DNA of 64,000 bases from Streptomyces pacificus. Lineage in GTDB: Bacteria > Actinomycetota > Actinomycetes > Streptomycetales > Streptomycetaceae. Below are positions 55,986 to 64,000 of the stretch, in pieces (positions within the stretch are counted from its first letter, which is position 1; every line of letters starts with the position of its first letter). Location: assembly GCF_011766325.1 (NCBI RefSeq), contig NZ_BLLG01000003.1:62001-126000 (forward strand), given 5' to 3'. Made by a program: the position numbers and the translations under genes. Under the pieces are notes generated by a model. The model ran no database searches and was not told where the DNA came from. It was given only the letters and a program-made list of their open reading frames with translations.

Positions 55986-56192
55986 GCGGGCCGCGGGGAC
56001 CGGGAGGGAAGGCGCCTCGGCGGGATGCTCCTGCGGAGGCGCCGGGACGCCAGGGACGCCCGGGACGCCGGCATCCCCGGCCGGGGGAGCGCGGGGGCCG
56101 GAGGCCGGACGCCGGGTTGCCGGGGAGTTCCCCGGGGGTGGGCGCTTCCGCGGAGGGCGCCGGGGGAGCGCGGGGCAGCGCGCGCGGAAGAA

Positions 56193-56239
56193 GGCGCCGA
56201 ACCCCGGGGCTCAGGCGGTAAGCCAGGGGGTTCGGCGCC
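56193..56239 (-). terminator. Terminator hairpin of the DUF1996 gene
   Basis: Arms GGCGCCGAACCCC (56193-56205) and its exact complement (56227-56239) form a 13-bp stem, with a 21-base loop that can extend pairing through GGCT/AGCC. It starts 15 bp beyond the stop codon of the DUF1996 gene. Confidence 0.85.
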
Positions 56240-56253
56240 GGCTCGGGGAGCGG

Positions 56254-57735
56254 TCAGCGGCAGGTGCGTCCGCCGTTGATGCAACTCACCATCTTCTTCA
56301 TCAGGTTGTCGTCGAAGACGTTGATGAAGTCGCCGTGGTCGGTGATGGGCTTGTGCAGTTGCTCCGGGAAGGAGTCGACCGCGTAGACGCTGGGGTCGGC
56401 CCCGTCGAAGACCGGCGGCGGCACGTCGTACACGATGCGCTGCACGAGCTTGGGTATGGCGCGGAAGCCGCTGGGGCAGGCGCCGTTGGCCTGGGCGAAG
56501 GCGACATGGGTGCGGTGGTTGGCGCTGTCGGTGTTCTGCCCGTCCCAGCAGCTCTGGAACGTGAACGTCCGCACCACCTGGCTGCCCTGGGGGCAGATCG
56601 GGTACTTGTCCTTCAGCTGGCGGTTCTCGAAGCCGGTGCAGCTCCAGGAGGCGTTCGCGTTGGCGTCGCCGTTGACGAACGCCTTGGCGTCGCCGGTGAT
56701 GATCCGCAGGAACCGCGGCATCGCGGTCACCTTGGACCGCGGGTTGCCCACGAAGTCCATGGTGACCTCCGAGGGCGTCTGGATCTCGCCGACGTTCTGG
56801 TCCCTGCCGCCGCCGTCGGCGTCGGCGTCGGCCTCCTGCTGTCCGTTCTGCAGCCGCAGCACCGGCCAGAAGTACGACGACTTGTCGCCCTGGTCCACAC
56901 ACGTCGTCTCGCCTGCCGCGAGGTCGTCGTCGCTGGCGAAGGCGTCGTTGGCCTGGTTGCCGATGTAGTCGTGCATATGGTGCGCGCCGTTGGCGACACC
57001 CGGCGCGACGATCACGTTGTCCGGGTTGAAGTTGCCGTTCTCGTTCACCCCGCAACTCGTCGTGAAGACACCGCGGGAGGCACCGCGCCGGTTGCCCCGC
57101 GGGTCACCGGCGTTCGGCCGGACGGACGTGATGTCGACGAAGTCCGACTGCTCCGGACCGTTCCCCGCCTGACCGCCACTGCCACCATCCTGACCGGCGT
57201 CGTCCTGGCCACCGCCCTGGCCCTGATCCTGTCCCTGGCCGTTGCCGTCCTGTCCCTGGCCGCCGTCGTCGTCGGCCCGCAGGGTGCACGACGCCATGGA
57301 CTGGAGGCCCTGCGGCTTGGGCGCCTTGCCGCGCTCGATGAGCACGGTGATCCGCTTGAGGACCACCGTCCGCTCGTTCTTCAGCGGTGTGAGGATCTGC
57401 TGCTGCCCGTACTGGGGGTTCTGCTCGATCCGCTTCCTGAGCTTGGCGAAGCGCTGGTACGCCTTGGTGATCTGGGTGTCCAGGGCCGCGAGTTCGCGGT
57501 CGACGTTGCGGCGCTCCTGCGTCGGCACCTGTTCCAGTTCGTTGCCGACGTCCGGGCAGTCGATGGTGGAGACCGACTGACCGGCGGCCTGTGTTCTGCT
57601 GGGGCTCTGGCGGCTCTCACCCGCAGATGCGTAGACATTGACCGCGATCAGCCCACCCCCGCCCAGAATCAGGGCGGCCGTGGCGGCGATCGCCCGGTTC
57701 GCCAGCGTTGAGCGTTTGCGTGTTGTGCGTGCCAT
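56254..57735 (-). CDS. Secreted DUF1996 protein
   Basis: A 493-residue exported protein. Signal peptide or anchor at about 14-36 (AIAATAALILGGGGLIAV). Residues about 55-150 are a coiled-coil-like helical region (ERRNVDRELAALDTQITKAY). A Gly/Gln/Asp-rich linker (about 155-190) follows. The DUF1996 domain covers the last 290 residues, with conserved GVFTTSCGVNENGNFNPDNV, ANGAHHMHDYIGNQ, and NHRTHVAFAQANGACPSGF blocks. Six Cys in the domain probably form disulfides. The domain is found in fungi and actinomycetes; its biochemical role is unknown, though the His/Asp pattern suggests metal binding. ATG start with TTGGAG upstream. A good terminator follows. Confidence 0.88.
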   Translation of the reverse strand: MARTTRKRSTLANRAIAATAALILGGGGLIAVNVYASAGESRQSPSRTQAAGQSVSTIDCPDVGNELEQVPTQERRNVDRELAALDTQITKAYQRFAKLRKRIEQNPQYGQQQILTPLKNERTVVLKRITVLIERGKAPKPQGLQSMASCTLRADDDGGQGQDGNGQGQDQGQGGGQDDAGQDGGSGGQAGNGPEQSDFVDITSVRPNAGDPRGNRRGASRGVFTTSCGVNENGNFNPDNVIVAPGVANGAHHMHDYIGNQANDAFASDDDLAAGETTCVDQGDKSSYFWPVLRLQNGQQEADADADGGGRDQNVGEIQTPSEVTMDFVGNPRSKVTAMPRFLRIITGDAKAFVNGDANANASWSCTGFENRQLKDKYPICPQGSQVVRTFTFQSCWDGQNTDSANHRTHVAFAQANGACPSGFRAIPKLVQRIVYDVPPPVFDGADPSVYAVDSFPEQLHKPITDHGDFINVFDDNLMKKMVSCINGGRTCR

Positions 57736-58118
57736 GGAACTCCAATCCCGGGGTGGGAGCAACGCGCCGTTCCATACGGTGTCGCGTCGCGCCACGTTCA
57801 GACGGGACCGGATTTCGTAGAATTCTCCATTCTCAAAACGGGTCTCACGGGATCAACGGGCCTGTCCCGCAACGGAGTCCCGTACAGCACGCCGCCGTGC
57901 CCGGCCCACCGCGCCCGCCCCCGCCACGAGCCGGGCGCGCCCGGCGCGGAATCTGCGCGAGCCGGCGCTCTCTGGCACGCGCTCTCCGGAGCGCAGAAGC
58001 AGTCGCGCGGGCGCGGGCGGGGCCGCTGGGACTGGTGGGATTGGTGGGAAGGGGGGCGCCGAGAGTCCGGCGGTGCGGCGGGCCGGGCGCTGCTCCGCCG
58101 CAGTGCCGAGGACGTTCG
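57736..58118. other. Gap upstream of the DUF1996 gene with an AT-rich patch
   Basis: The first 100 bp hold an unusually AT-rich segment, 57815-57842, containing TAGAATTCTCCATTCTCAAA with a direct repeat GAGAAT on the minus strand, a likely promoter zone for the DUF1996 gene. The rest up to the epimerase stop is GC-rich without a recognised gene. Confidence 0.4.
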
Positions 58119-59108
58119 TCAGCCGCCGAGTAATGCCGACTCCTGGGCCTGGGAGAGGCCGACCGCAGGCCGGTCCGGTCGCAGCGGGGCGCTGGTGCCC
58201 AGCTCGCCGAGCCAGGCCCAGGTATCGGCGACCGTCTCCTCGGCGGGTCGGCAGCGCAACCCTGCCGCCAGGGCCAGGGAGACGTCAGCGCGGTGCATCG
58301 CGTCGTGCAACTCGCCGCGCGGGACCCACACGGGCAGGTCCGTCCAGGGCTCCACTCCGGCCGCCGCGATGGTCTCCGCGTCGAGCCAGCGCAGCTCCGC
58401 GCCCGAGCCGGTCACCCGGACGCAGGCCCCCAGCAGCCCTTCCATGGTGCTGTGGCCGGGCGGCGACACCAGATCGAACGGGCCGCTGAGGCGCTTCTCC
58501 GCCGCGTCGAGAGACCACCGGGCGAGATCGCGTACGTCGATGAACCGCACCGGCAGATCCCTCGGCCCTGGGGCGGGTACCGGACCGCCGCGCGCAACCC
58601 GGTTCAGCCACCACGGCAGTCGGCCCACGTTCTCCCACGGCCCGAGGACCAGCCCCGCGCGGACCAGCAGGGAGCGGTCCGCGCCGAACGCCTGCGTCAC
58701 GGCCAGCTCCCCGCCCCGCTTGTCGCGGGCGTAGTCGGTGGCCCCGGCGTCCGCCGCAGCGCCCTCCACCAGAGGCCCGTCCTCGGCAAGCCCCGTGGCC
58801 GGCGGCCAGGCGTAGACCGAGCGGCTGGACACGTAGACGCAATGGCCGACCCGGTCGGCCAGCAGCCGCGCCGAGGCGAGCACCGCGGACGGGGCCGCCG
58901 ACCATGTGTCGACGACGGTGTCCCACTCGCCCTCCGCGAGCGCGCCGAGCCCGCCCGGCGCGACCCGGTCGCCGTGCAGTACCCGGACCCCGGCCGGGGC
59001 CCGGTGCCGCCCCCGGTGGAACACCGTCACCTGCCAGCCGCGGGCCAGTGCCGCTTCCACGACACCCCGCCCGACGAATTCCGTGCCGCCCAGCACCAGA
59101 AGTCTCAT
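58119..59108 (-). CDS. NAD-dependent epimerase/dehydratase-family protein
   Basis: A 329-residue extended SDR. The Rossmann loop is LVLGGTEFVGRGVV at the very N-terminus, the YxxxK pair is YARDKRGGE, and the VYVSSRSVYAW strand-4 block is present. The GTEFVG form is found in isoflavone-reductase-like and sugar-epimerase-like SDRs and in the chloroplast RNA-binding CSP41 type. Substrate unknown. It lies 93 bp downstream of glnII on the same strand and could be transcribed with it, but a link to nitrogen metabolism is not evident. ATG start; no strong ribosome binding site. Confidence 0.85.
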   Translation of the reverse strand: MRLLVLGGTEFVGRGVVEAALARGWQVTVFHRGRHRAPAGVRVLHGDRVAPGGLGALAEGEWDTVVDTWSAAPSAVLASARLLADRVGHCVYVSSRSVYAWPPATGLAEDGPLVEGAAADAGATDYARDKRGGELAVTQAFGADRSLLVRAGLVLGPWENVGRLPWWLNRVARGGPVPAPGPRDLPVRFIDVRDLARWSLDAAEKRLSGPFDLVSPPGHSTMEGLLGACVRVTGSGAELRWLDAETIAAAGVEPWTDLPVWVPRGELHDAMHRADVSLALAAGLRCRPAEETVADTWAWLGELGTSAPLRPDRPAVGLSQAQESALLGG

Positions 59109-59201
59109 GCTGCAGAGGATGCCTGCTCACCCGCTCCGGCATGCCGGATTACGCTGCCGGGGGAACCCGGCGGTACCGCCCCGCACCCAGCGCGGTCGGG
59201 A

Positions 59202-60233
59202 TCAGACCTGGCCGGCCTTCTCCAGCGCGGAGCAGCAGGTGTCCACCAGCAGGCGGGTCACCACGTACGGGTCGACGTTGGCGTTGGGACGGCGGTCCTC
59301 GATGTAGCCCTTCCCGTCCTTCTCGACCTGCCAGGGGATGCGTACCGAGGCTCCGCGGTCGGAGACGCCGTAGCTGTACTCGTTCCACGGGGCCGTCTCG
59401 TGCAGGCCGGTCAGCCGGTCGTCGATGCCCGCGCCGTAGTTCTTGACGTGGTCCAGCGGCTTGGAGCCCTGGCCCAGCGACTCGCACGCGGTGATGATGG
59501 CGTCATAGCCTTCGCGCATCGCCTTGGTGGAGAAATTGGTGTGCGCGCCCGCGCCGTTCCAGTCGCCCTTGACCGGCTTGGGGTCGAGCGTCGCGGAGAC
59601 GTCGAAGTCCTCGGCGGTGCGGTACAGCAGCCAGCGGGCGATCCACAGCTGGTCCGCCACCTCCAGCGGCGCCAGCGGGCCGACCTGGAACTCCCACTGG
59701 CCGGGCATGACCTCGGCGTTGATGCCGGAGATGCCGAGCCCCGCCCGCAGGCAGTGCTCCAGGTGCGCCTCGACGACGTCCCGGCCGTGGATCTCGTCGG
59801 CGCCGACACCGCAGTAGTAGCCTCCCTGCGGGGCCGGGAAGCCGCCGGCGGGGAAGCCGAGCGGACGGTCGCCCTCGAAGAAGGTGTACTCCTGCTCGAT
59901 GCCGAAGACCGGCTCCTGCGCGGCGAACCGCTCCGCCACCTCGGCCAGCCGGGCCCGCGTGTTGGACGGGTGCGGGGTCATGTCCGTGTCGAGGACCTCG
60001 CACAGCACCAGCACGTCGCCGCCGCCGCGGATCGGGTCGGGACACGAGAAGACCGGCTTCAGCACGCAGTCCGAGGCGTGCCCCTCGGCCTGGTTGGTGC
60101 TGGACCCGTCGAAGCCCCAGACGGGAAGCCCGGAGACGTCCCCGGCGGGGCCCGTCAGAATCCTCGTCTTCGAACGGAGCTTCGCGGTCGGCTCGGTGCC
60201 GTCTATCCAGATGTACTCGGCCTTGATGGTCAC
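59202..60233 (-). CDS. glnII: Glutamine synthetase II
   Basis: A 343-residue eukaryote-like GSII that makes glutamine from glutamate and ammonia. Blocks: WGFDGSSTNQAEG, PVFGIEQEYTFF (metal Glu pair), GINAEVMPGQWEFQVG, KGDWNGAGAHTNFST (ATP/metal) and NYGAGIDDRLTGLHETA. Typical length. GSII is not adenylylated and is controlled at transcription: a GlnR box (60289-60326) sits 56 bp upstream. GTG start with AAGGATGAGAG before it. The epimerase gene follows on the same strand. Confidence 0.97.
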   Translation of the reverse strand: MTIKAEYIWIDGTEPTAKLRSKTRILTGPAGDVSGLPVWGFDGSSTNQAEGHASDCVLKPVFSCPDPIRGGGDVLVLCEVLDTDMTPHPSNTRARLAEVAERFAAQEPVFGIEQEYTFFEGDRPLGFPAGGFPAPQGGYYCGVGADEIHGRDVVEAHLEHCLRAGLGISGINAEVMPGQWEFQVGPLAPLEVADQLWIARWLLYRTAEDFDVSATLDPKPVKGDWNGAGAHTNFSTKAMREGYDAIITACESLGQGSKPLDHVKNYGAGIDDRLTGLHETAPWNEYSYGVSDRGASVRIPWQVEKDGKGYIEDRRPNANVDPYVVTRLLVDTCCSALEKAGQV

Positions 60234-60288
60234 GGGCTCTCATCCTTCGCGGGTGCAGCGGGTATGAGGCGCAGCTTGGCAATCCCGG

Positions 60289-60326
60289 ATTTCCCGGCCG
60301 TTGCCCGAGGGTGAACCCCGTGTTAC
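60289..60326 (-). promoter_or_regulatory. GlnR box of glnII
   Basis: On the minus strand the pattern is GTAAC-6-TTCAC-6-GCAAC-6-GAAAT. The spacing equals the GlnR consensus gTnAc-n6-GaAAc repeated twice with six-base spacers; the first and last blocks match well, the third fits at three of four fixed positions, and the second is poor. GlnR activates glnII at low nitrogen in streptomycetes. Motif seen; binding inferred. Confidence 0.72.
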
Positions 60327-60448
60327 CCGGCGGATCTCCCGGGTCCCGTTTCCCGGGGCGCTCGGAGCGCGGTGCTGCGGCCGTCCGCGCGGACGGCCGG
60401 CCGTCACCCGCCGTCCGGTCCCGGACGCCCGCGGTGCAGACTGGTCCC

Positions 60449-61360
60449 ATGACGAAGCTGCGTATCGGACTGATCGGAACGGGCCCCTGGGCGGAGCAGA
60501 CCCAAGCCCCCGCGCTCGCCACGCATCCCGGGGCCACACTCAGCGGGGTGTGGGGGCGGCGCCCGGAGGCCGCCGCAGCGCTCGCCTCGGCCCACGGCGT
60601 CAGGGCTTACGAGGACGTGGACGCCCTCATCGAGGCCAGTGATGCCGTCGCGTTCGCCCTGCCGCCCGACGTCCAGGCACCGCTGGCGGCCCGTGCCGCC
60701 GCCGCGGGACGGCACCTCCTCCTGGACAAGCCGGTGGCGACCACGGTGGCCGGGGCCCGTGAGGTGGTGGCGGCGGCGGAGGGTACCGGCGTCGCGTCCG
60801 TCGTCTTCTGCACCCTGAGGTTCACGGCCGGCACGGCCGCTTGGATCGCCCAACAGGCCGCGTCCGGCGGCTGGATGACGGGTCGGGCGCACTGGCTCAG
60901 CTCGCTCTTCGGGCACGACTCCGCCAGCCCGTACGCCGCCTCGCCCTGGAGGCGGGAAAAGGGCGCGCTGTGGGACGTCGGCCCCCATGTGCTGTCCGTA
61001 CTGCTGCCGGTCCTCGGCGATGTCACGGAGCTGACGGCCCTGCGAGGACCGGCCGACACGGCCCACCTGGCGTTCCGGCACGCGTCGGGGGCGTCGAGCA
61101 CGGCCACCTTGGGCCTGAGCGCCCCTCCCGAGGCGGCGGGCACGAGTATCGAACTGTACGGGGAGCGGGGACGCGTGGCCATGCCCGAATGGAGCGATGC
61201 CGTCAACTCGTTCCGTACGGCGGTCGACGCCCTTGCCGAGTCGGCCCGCACCGGCGATCCGCATGCCTGCGACGTACGCCTCGGCCTGCGGATCACGGAG
61301 ATCCTGGCGGAGGCCGAAGAGCGGCTGGGCCAGGTGCGGACCGGGGCGCACGGAGGCTGA
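60449..61360 (+). CDS. Gfo/Idh/MocA-family oxidoreductase
   Basis: A 303-residue NAD(P)-dependent sugar or inositol oxidoreductase. The Rossmann loop is RIGLIGTGPWAEQTQAPAL, with the usual VWGRRPEAAAALA. The catalytic Lys block is LLLDKPVATT. The C-terminal domain holds GALWDVGPHVLSVLLPVLGD, where the Asp and His belong to the family active site. It is short for the family (typically 330-380). Substrate unknown. ATG start without a clear ribosome binding site. It diverges from glnII with the GlnR box between them. Confidence 0.87.
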   Translation: MTKLRIGLIGTGPWAEQTQAPALATHPGATLSGVWGRRPEAAAALASAHGVRAYEDVDALIEASDAVAFALPPDVQAPLAARAAAAGRHLLLDKPVATTVAGAREVVAAAEGTGVASVVFCTLRFTAGTAAWIAQQAASGGWMTGRAHWLSSLFGHDSASPYAASPWRREKGALWDVGPHVLSVLLPVLGDVTELTALRGPADTAHLAFRHASGASSTATLGLSAPPEAAGTSIELYGERGRVAMPEWSDAVNSFRTAVDALAESARTGDPHACDVRLGLRITEILAEAEERLGQVRTGAHGG

Positions 61361-61747
61361 GGGCCGGTCCGCGCGGGCGGCACGACGGCCGCCGTTCGCC
61401 GACGGCGCGGCGCTCTGCGCGGTGCCTTGCCTCCCCGCAGGCCACGTCCGCGGCGGCACGGGTGCGGCGGCACGGGTGGGGCGGCGACGGTGACGGCGGC
61501 GGGTGGGGACGACTGCCGCGCCCGTGGCCGTGCCGGGGCGGGAAGCCGTCGGGAGGGGGAGTGAGGGACGGGGCGGGATGGGGAGGGAGCCCCCGCGTTC
61601 ACGTGGGGGAGGAGTCACGTCGACGCCGTACTCCCCGTCTGGCACTCGAACACCGTGAACGCCCTTTGGCCAGGGGCGATTGTCAGTGGTGGGCGATAGA
61701 ATCGAACTAGTTCGTGAGGGATCAACCACCGCGCCAGGAGGTCGCCG
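61361..61747. other. Gap with a 12-bp palindrome
   Basis: Mostly GC-rich spacer. Near its right end a perfect palindrome CGAACTAGTTCG (61703-61714) follows TAGAAT (61697-61702), 34 bp before the next gene. TAGAAT could be that gene's -10 box; no properly spaced -35 box was found. No gene is seen. Confidence 0.5.
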
Positions 61748-62149
61748 ATGGGCGTTGCCGCAATCACGACGCTGGGGATGGGAACGGGGAAGAGGACGGA
61801 GACGGGGACAGGAGGGGGCACGGCGAAGGCGGCGAGCGGGAGTGCCCGGCGAGGGGCCGGGACGGCCGGGAGGGCCAGGACGAGGGAGGGCCTGCCGGAG
61901 CGCCGGTCCGAACTGCCCGGACCGGCGAAGAGGCCACTTCCCGCGGGACTCCCGCGCGAGTGGTACGAATCCCACAACCGCCGGCTCAAGGCCATGCGTC
62001 TGGCCGTCGCGCTGCTCGACACCGGCGTGTACCACCCGGCGAACGCGAGCAACCGGAGGATACGCACCACGGCCGAGCGGATCGGGATCCGCCCGCCGTC
62101 CGACACGACGTGCCGCATGGTGCGTTCACTGATCCACTACGACGACTGA
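61748..62149 (+). CDS. Small basic hypothetical protein with conserved C-terminus
   Basis: A 133-residue basic protein. The first 65 residues are Gly/Thr/Ala/Arg-rich and probably disordered. The last 65 residues look folded and conserved: LPREWYESHNRRLKAMRLAV, LLDTGVYHPANASN and IGIRPPSDTTCRMVRSLIHY, a helical unit that resembles small streptomycete DNA-binding or regulatory proteins, though I cannot name the family. ATG start with AGGAGG ideally spaced gives good support for translation. Confidence 0.7.
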   Translation: MGVAAITTLGMGTGKRTETGTGGGTAKAASGSARRGAGTAGRARTREGLPERRSELPGPAKRPLPAGLPREWYESHNRRLKAMRLAVALLDTGVYHPANASNRRIRTTAERIGIRPPSDTTCRMVRSLIHYDD

Positions 62150-62190
62150 CCGCCTGCGGAACAACCGGCGGATGCGCGCATCTGGCACTC

Positions 62191-62222
62191 GGTGGCCCGG
62201 TGGCCCGGTGGCCCGGTGGCCC
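62191..62222. repeat. GGTGGCCC octamer tandem repeat
   Basis: Four perfect copies of GGTGGCCC lie in the 445-bp gap (62150-62594) between the small basic protein and the oxygenase gene. The gap otherwise shows only GC-rich spacer, with an AT-richer patch at 62510-62580 that should contain the oxygenase promoter. Confidence 0.9.
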
Positions 62223-62594
62223 GGCAGCCGAGCGGCTGAGGCGAGAGGAACCGCGCCCACGGCCGCCCGTGTGCGGCGCACCGTGCCGGGAGGCCCGGAG
62301 TGCACCGGTCCGGCGGCCCCGGCGCATCCGCCCGGGGCCGCTGCCCGGCTGCGCCCCTGCGACCCGCCCCGTGCGTCAGGGCTCAGCCCCGCTGCCGGGA
62401 CTCGGGGCCCGTCGGCCCCGCCTGGCTCCGCGGGGCGGCGAGGCCAGGGCGGCGGCGAGGATGGGCCGGGGCGCCGCAGGCGGCGTCCGTGTGGCGTGTC
62501 ACAGACAAGTCGGCCGTGACTGTGGGAAGTTCAACTTGGCTTGCCCTCACATGAGTTGAGCCATTCCGCCGGCCCCGTCTGCCGAGAGGATCGA

Positions 62595-63464
62595 ATGAGC
62601 ACGCTGGAAGCCATCACGCTGGACCAGGTGGTCGACACGAACCGGTATCCGCTGTCGGATCTCGACGGCGCCGAGGGGCGGGCGGTGGTGGCCGGGGCCC
62701 GGCGCGAGCTGTCGGACCTCGGCTGCACCGTGCTGCCGGACTTCATCCGACGGTCCCTCCGGGACGTACTCCGCGAGGAGGGCTCGTCGCTCGCCCCTCG
62801 TGCCTACCACGGCACGGAGACGGTGAACGTCTACAACATCCCCGTCGACTCCGACCTGCCCGAGGACCATCCCGGCCGGAGGACCTTCCAGCGCGGCAAC
62901 GCGTTCGTCGCCAGGGATCGCATCCCCGGGGACTCCCTGATAGGCCGACTCTACTCGAACGACCGCTTCCGGGACTTCGTCGCCCGCTGCTTCGGGCTGC
63001 CCCGACTGTACGAGCTGGCCGACCCGCTCTCCGGACTCGTCCTCAACGTGGTCCCGCCGGGCATGGAGCATCCCTGGCACTTCGACACCAACGAGTTCAC
63101 CGTCAGCATGCTCACCCGGGAGGCGGAGCACGGCGGCGACTTCGAGTACTGCCCCGGCATCCGGTCCGCGAGGGAGGAGAACTTCACCGCCGTACGGGAT
63201 GTCCTCGACGGCCGCGGGGATCGGCTCGTCCGCCGCCTGCCCCTGCGCCCTGGCGACCTGCAGCTCTTCAAGGGCCGCTACGCACTGCACCGGGTGAGCC
63301 CCGTCGGGGGAGGGACGGCCCGCCACTCCGCGATCTTCGCCTACAGCGAGCGCCCCGGTGTGGTCGGGAGCGTCGCCCGTACCCGGCAGTTGTTCGGACG
63401 GGTGCTGCCCGAGCATCTGGAGGCCGAGGGCCGGGCCGTCCGAGGAGACCGGCTCCTGGACTAG
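62595..63464 (+). CDS. Non-heme Fe(II)/2-oxoglutarate-type oxygenase, BesD/HalD-like with HxD triad
   Basis: A 289-residue protein of the cupin-like iron oxygenase group that includes the amino-acid halogenases BesD and HalD and related hydroxylases. The iron triad is His162-x-Asp164 (EHPWHFDTNEF) and His232 (YALHRVSPV); a likely 2-oxoglutarate-binding Arg243 follows (TARHSAIFAYSERP). EHGGDFEYCPGIRS is the family's core block. Because Asp164 is present where halogenases have Gly or Ala, hydroxylation (or desaturation) rather than chlorination is expected. Substrate is unknown, perhaps a free amino acid. No biosynthetic gene cluster is seen within the window. ATG start with GAGAGG upstream. 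Confidence 0.82.
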   Translation: MSTLEAITLDQVVDTNRYPLSDLDGAEGRAVVAGARRELSDLGCTVLPDFIRRSLRDVLREEGSSLAPRAYHGTETVNVYNIPVDSDLPEDHPGRRTFQRGNAFVARDRIPGDSLIGRLYSNDRFRDFVARCFGLPRLYELADPLSGLVLNVVPPGMEHPWHFDTNEFTVSMLTREAEHGGDFEYCPGIRSAREENFTAVRDVLDGRGDRLVRRLPLRPGDLQLFKGRYALHRVSPVGGGTARHSAIFAYSERPGVVGSVARTRQLFGRVLPEHLEAEGRAVRGDRLLD

Positions 63465-64000
63465 TGCCGTGTCGGGCCGGGGCTGCCCGTGCACGAGCGG
63501 CTCTGGTCGGCGCTGGTCGGCTCAGAGCGGCGCTGCGGTGGGCGGCGTCCGGTGCGGTGCGGTGCATCGCAAGGCGCCGGATCTGCCTCGCCGTGGGCCT
63601 CCCGGTTGGTTCGGCGATGCAGCGGTTCGCCGGACCGGCCGCGCCGGGCTCCGCCACGGGGCGGACGTCGCCTGACGCGGCACGAGCGCTCCCGCCGCGG
63701 CGCGCGGTGTGCCACTGCCGGACCAGCGGTCCCGGTACCCGGGCATCTCCTGGCCCTCGCGGGGGGCTCACGGAAGCCGGTCCACGGAAGCCGGGGCACC
63801 GGCACCGGTCCCGCACCCCGCCGGGCCACGCCGTACCCGGCCGCTCACCCGCCCCACCCGGCAGGTGCACCCCACCGGACCCCCTTTACCCCGGGCGCCT
63901 CCCCACCAGCCGGATGCGCCACCCGGCCGTCTCCAGCGGCCACCCCCGCCGACCACGCCCACCGGGCGTCCCGGCCACGCACCTCCCGGCCGGCCGGCCA
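63465..64000. other. Right end of the window, no recognised gene
   Basis: About 536 bp of GC-rich sequence with short GGTGCGGTGCGGTGC repeats (63545-63565) and CCG-rich runs. No frame shows a family block. A gene starting beyond 64000 may have its promoter here. Confidence 0.45.

Noticed and set aside
61700..61717. CGAACTAGTTCG as a LexA/SOS box
   Set aside because: The actinobacterial SOS box is TCGAAC-N4-GTTCGA; here the half-sites GAAC and GTTC are too close, so only a generic palindrome is reported.

Overview
The window is high-GC chromosomal DNA of a Streptomyces-type actinomycete. Evidence: third codon positions are almost all G or C, GTG starts are common, there are Tat and lipobox export signals, and the gene set includes GlnA2, GlnII, GlnE, GlnR- and DmdR-type boxes and a maltose operon close to the S. 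coelicolor glnII-mal-glnE-nadE-glnA2 region. No tRNA, rRNA, insertion sequence, prophage or CRISPR array was seen. Most of it is core chromosome with short worn-down patches.

Layout. 0-12 kb holds unrelated housekeeping genes: an Rsm22-type rRNA methyltransferase, a dimethylargininase, a small prim-pol-like protein, a lipoprotein, a PhzF protein, an iron-controlled heme oxygenase, methionine aminopeptidase (map), an MFS pump, an F420:NADPH oxidoreductase and a site-2-type protease. 12-16 kb has panB and a DHA2-type drug exporter with its own TetR gene and a perfect operator palindrome. 16-24 kb has a VanJ-like membrane phosphoesterase, a decayed second methionine aminopeptidase, nadE, a Tat-exported multicopper oxidase, a hydrolase and a CBS protein. 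24-28.5 kb is a run of exported, His/Met-rich proteins (lipoprotein, DUF305, DUF3105, DUF6153-like) that may handle copper. 28.6-33.5 kb has glnA2 and glnE.

34.6-52.8 kb is an alpha-glucan utilisation island. A central malEFG ABC importer operon is flanked by two alpha-glucosidase/LacI pairs in mirror-image order (malR-agl1 on the minus strand; malE-malF-malG-aglA-lacI2 on the plus strand). A secreted alpha-amylase with CBM20 and a giant secreted alpha-amylase/pullulanase follow. The secreted enzymes cut starch to maltodextrins, MalEFG imports them, the glucosidases finish them, and the LacI proteins probably gate expression through CCTTGC/GCAAGG motifs. The two glucosidase genes share a 164-bp tract identical in inverted orientation.

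53-64 kb has a divergent TetR/membrane protein pair, remnants, a DUF1996 secreted protein, an epimerase, glnII with a well-spaced GlnR box, a Gfo/Idh oxidoreductase and a standalone non-heme iron oxygenase of the BesD/HalD type with an HxD triad.

Two themes recur. Many intergenic gaps carry short perfect tandem arrays (6-28 bp units). Several genes have a TAnnnT -10 hexamer 6-8 bp before the start codon, which points to leaderless transcripts.
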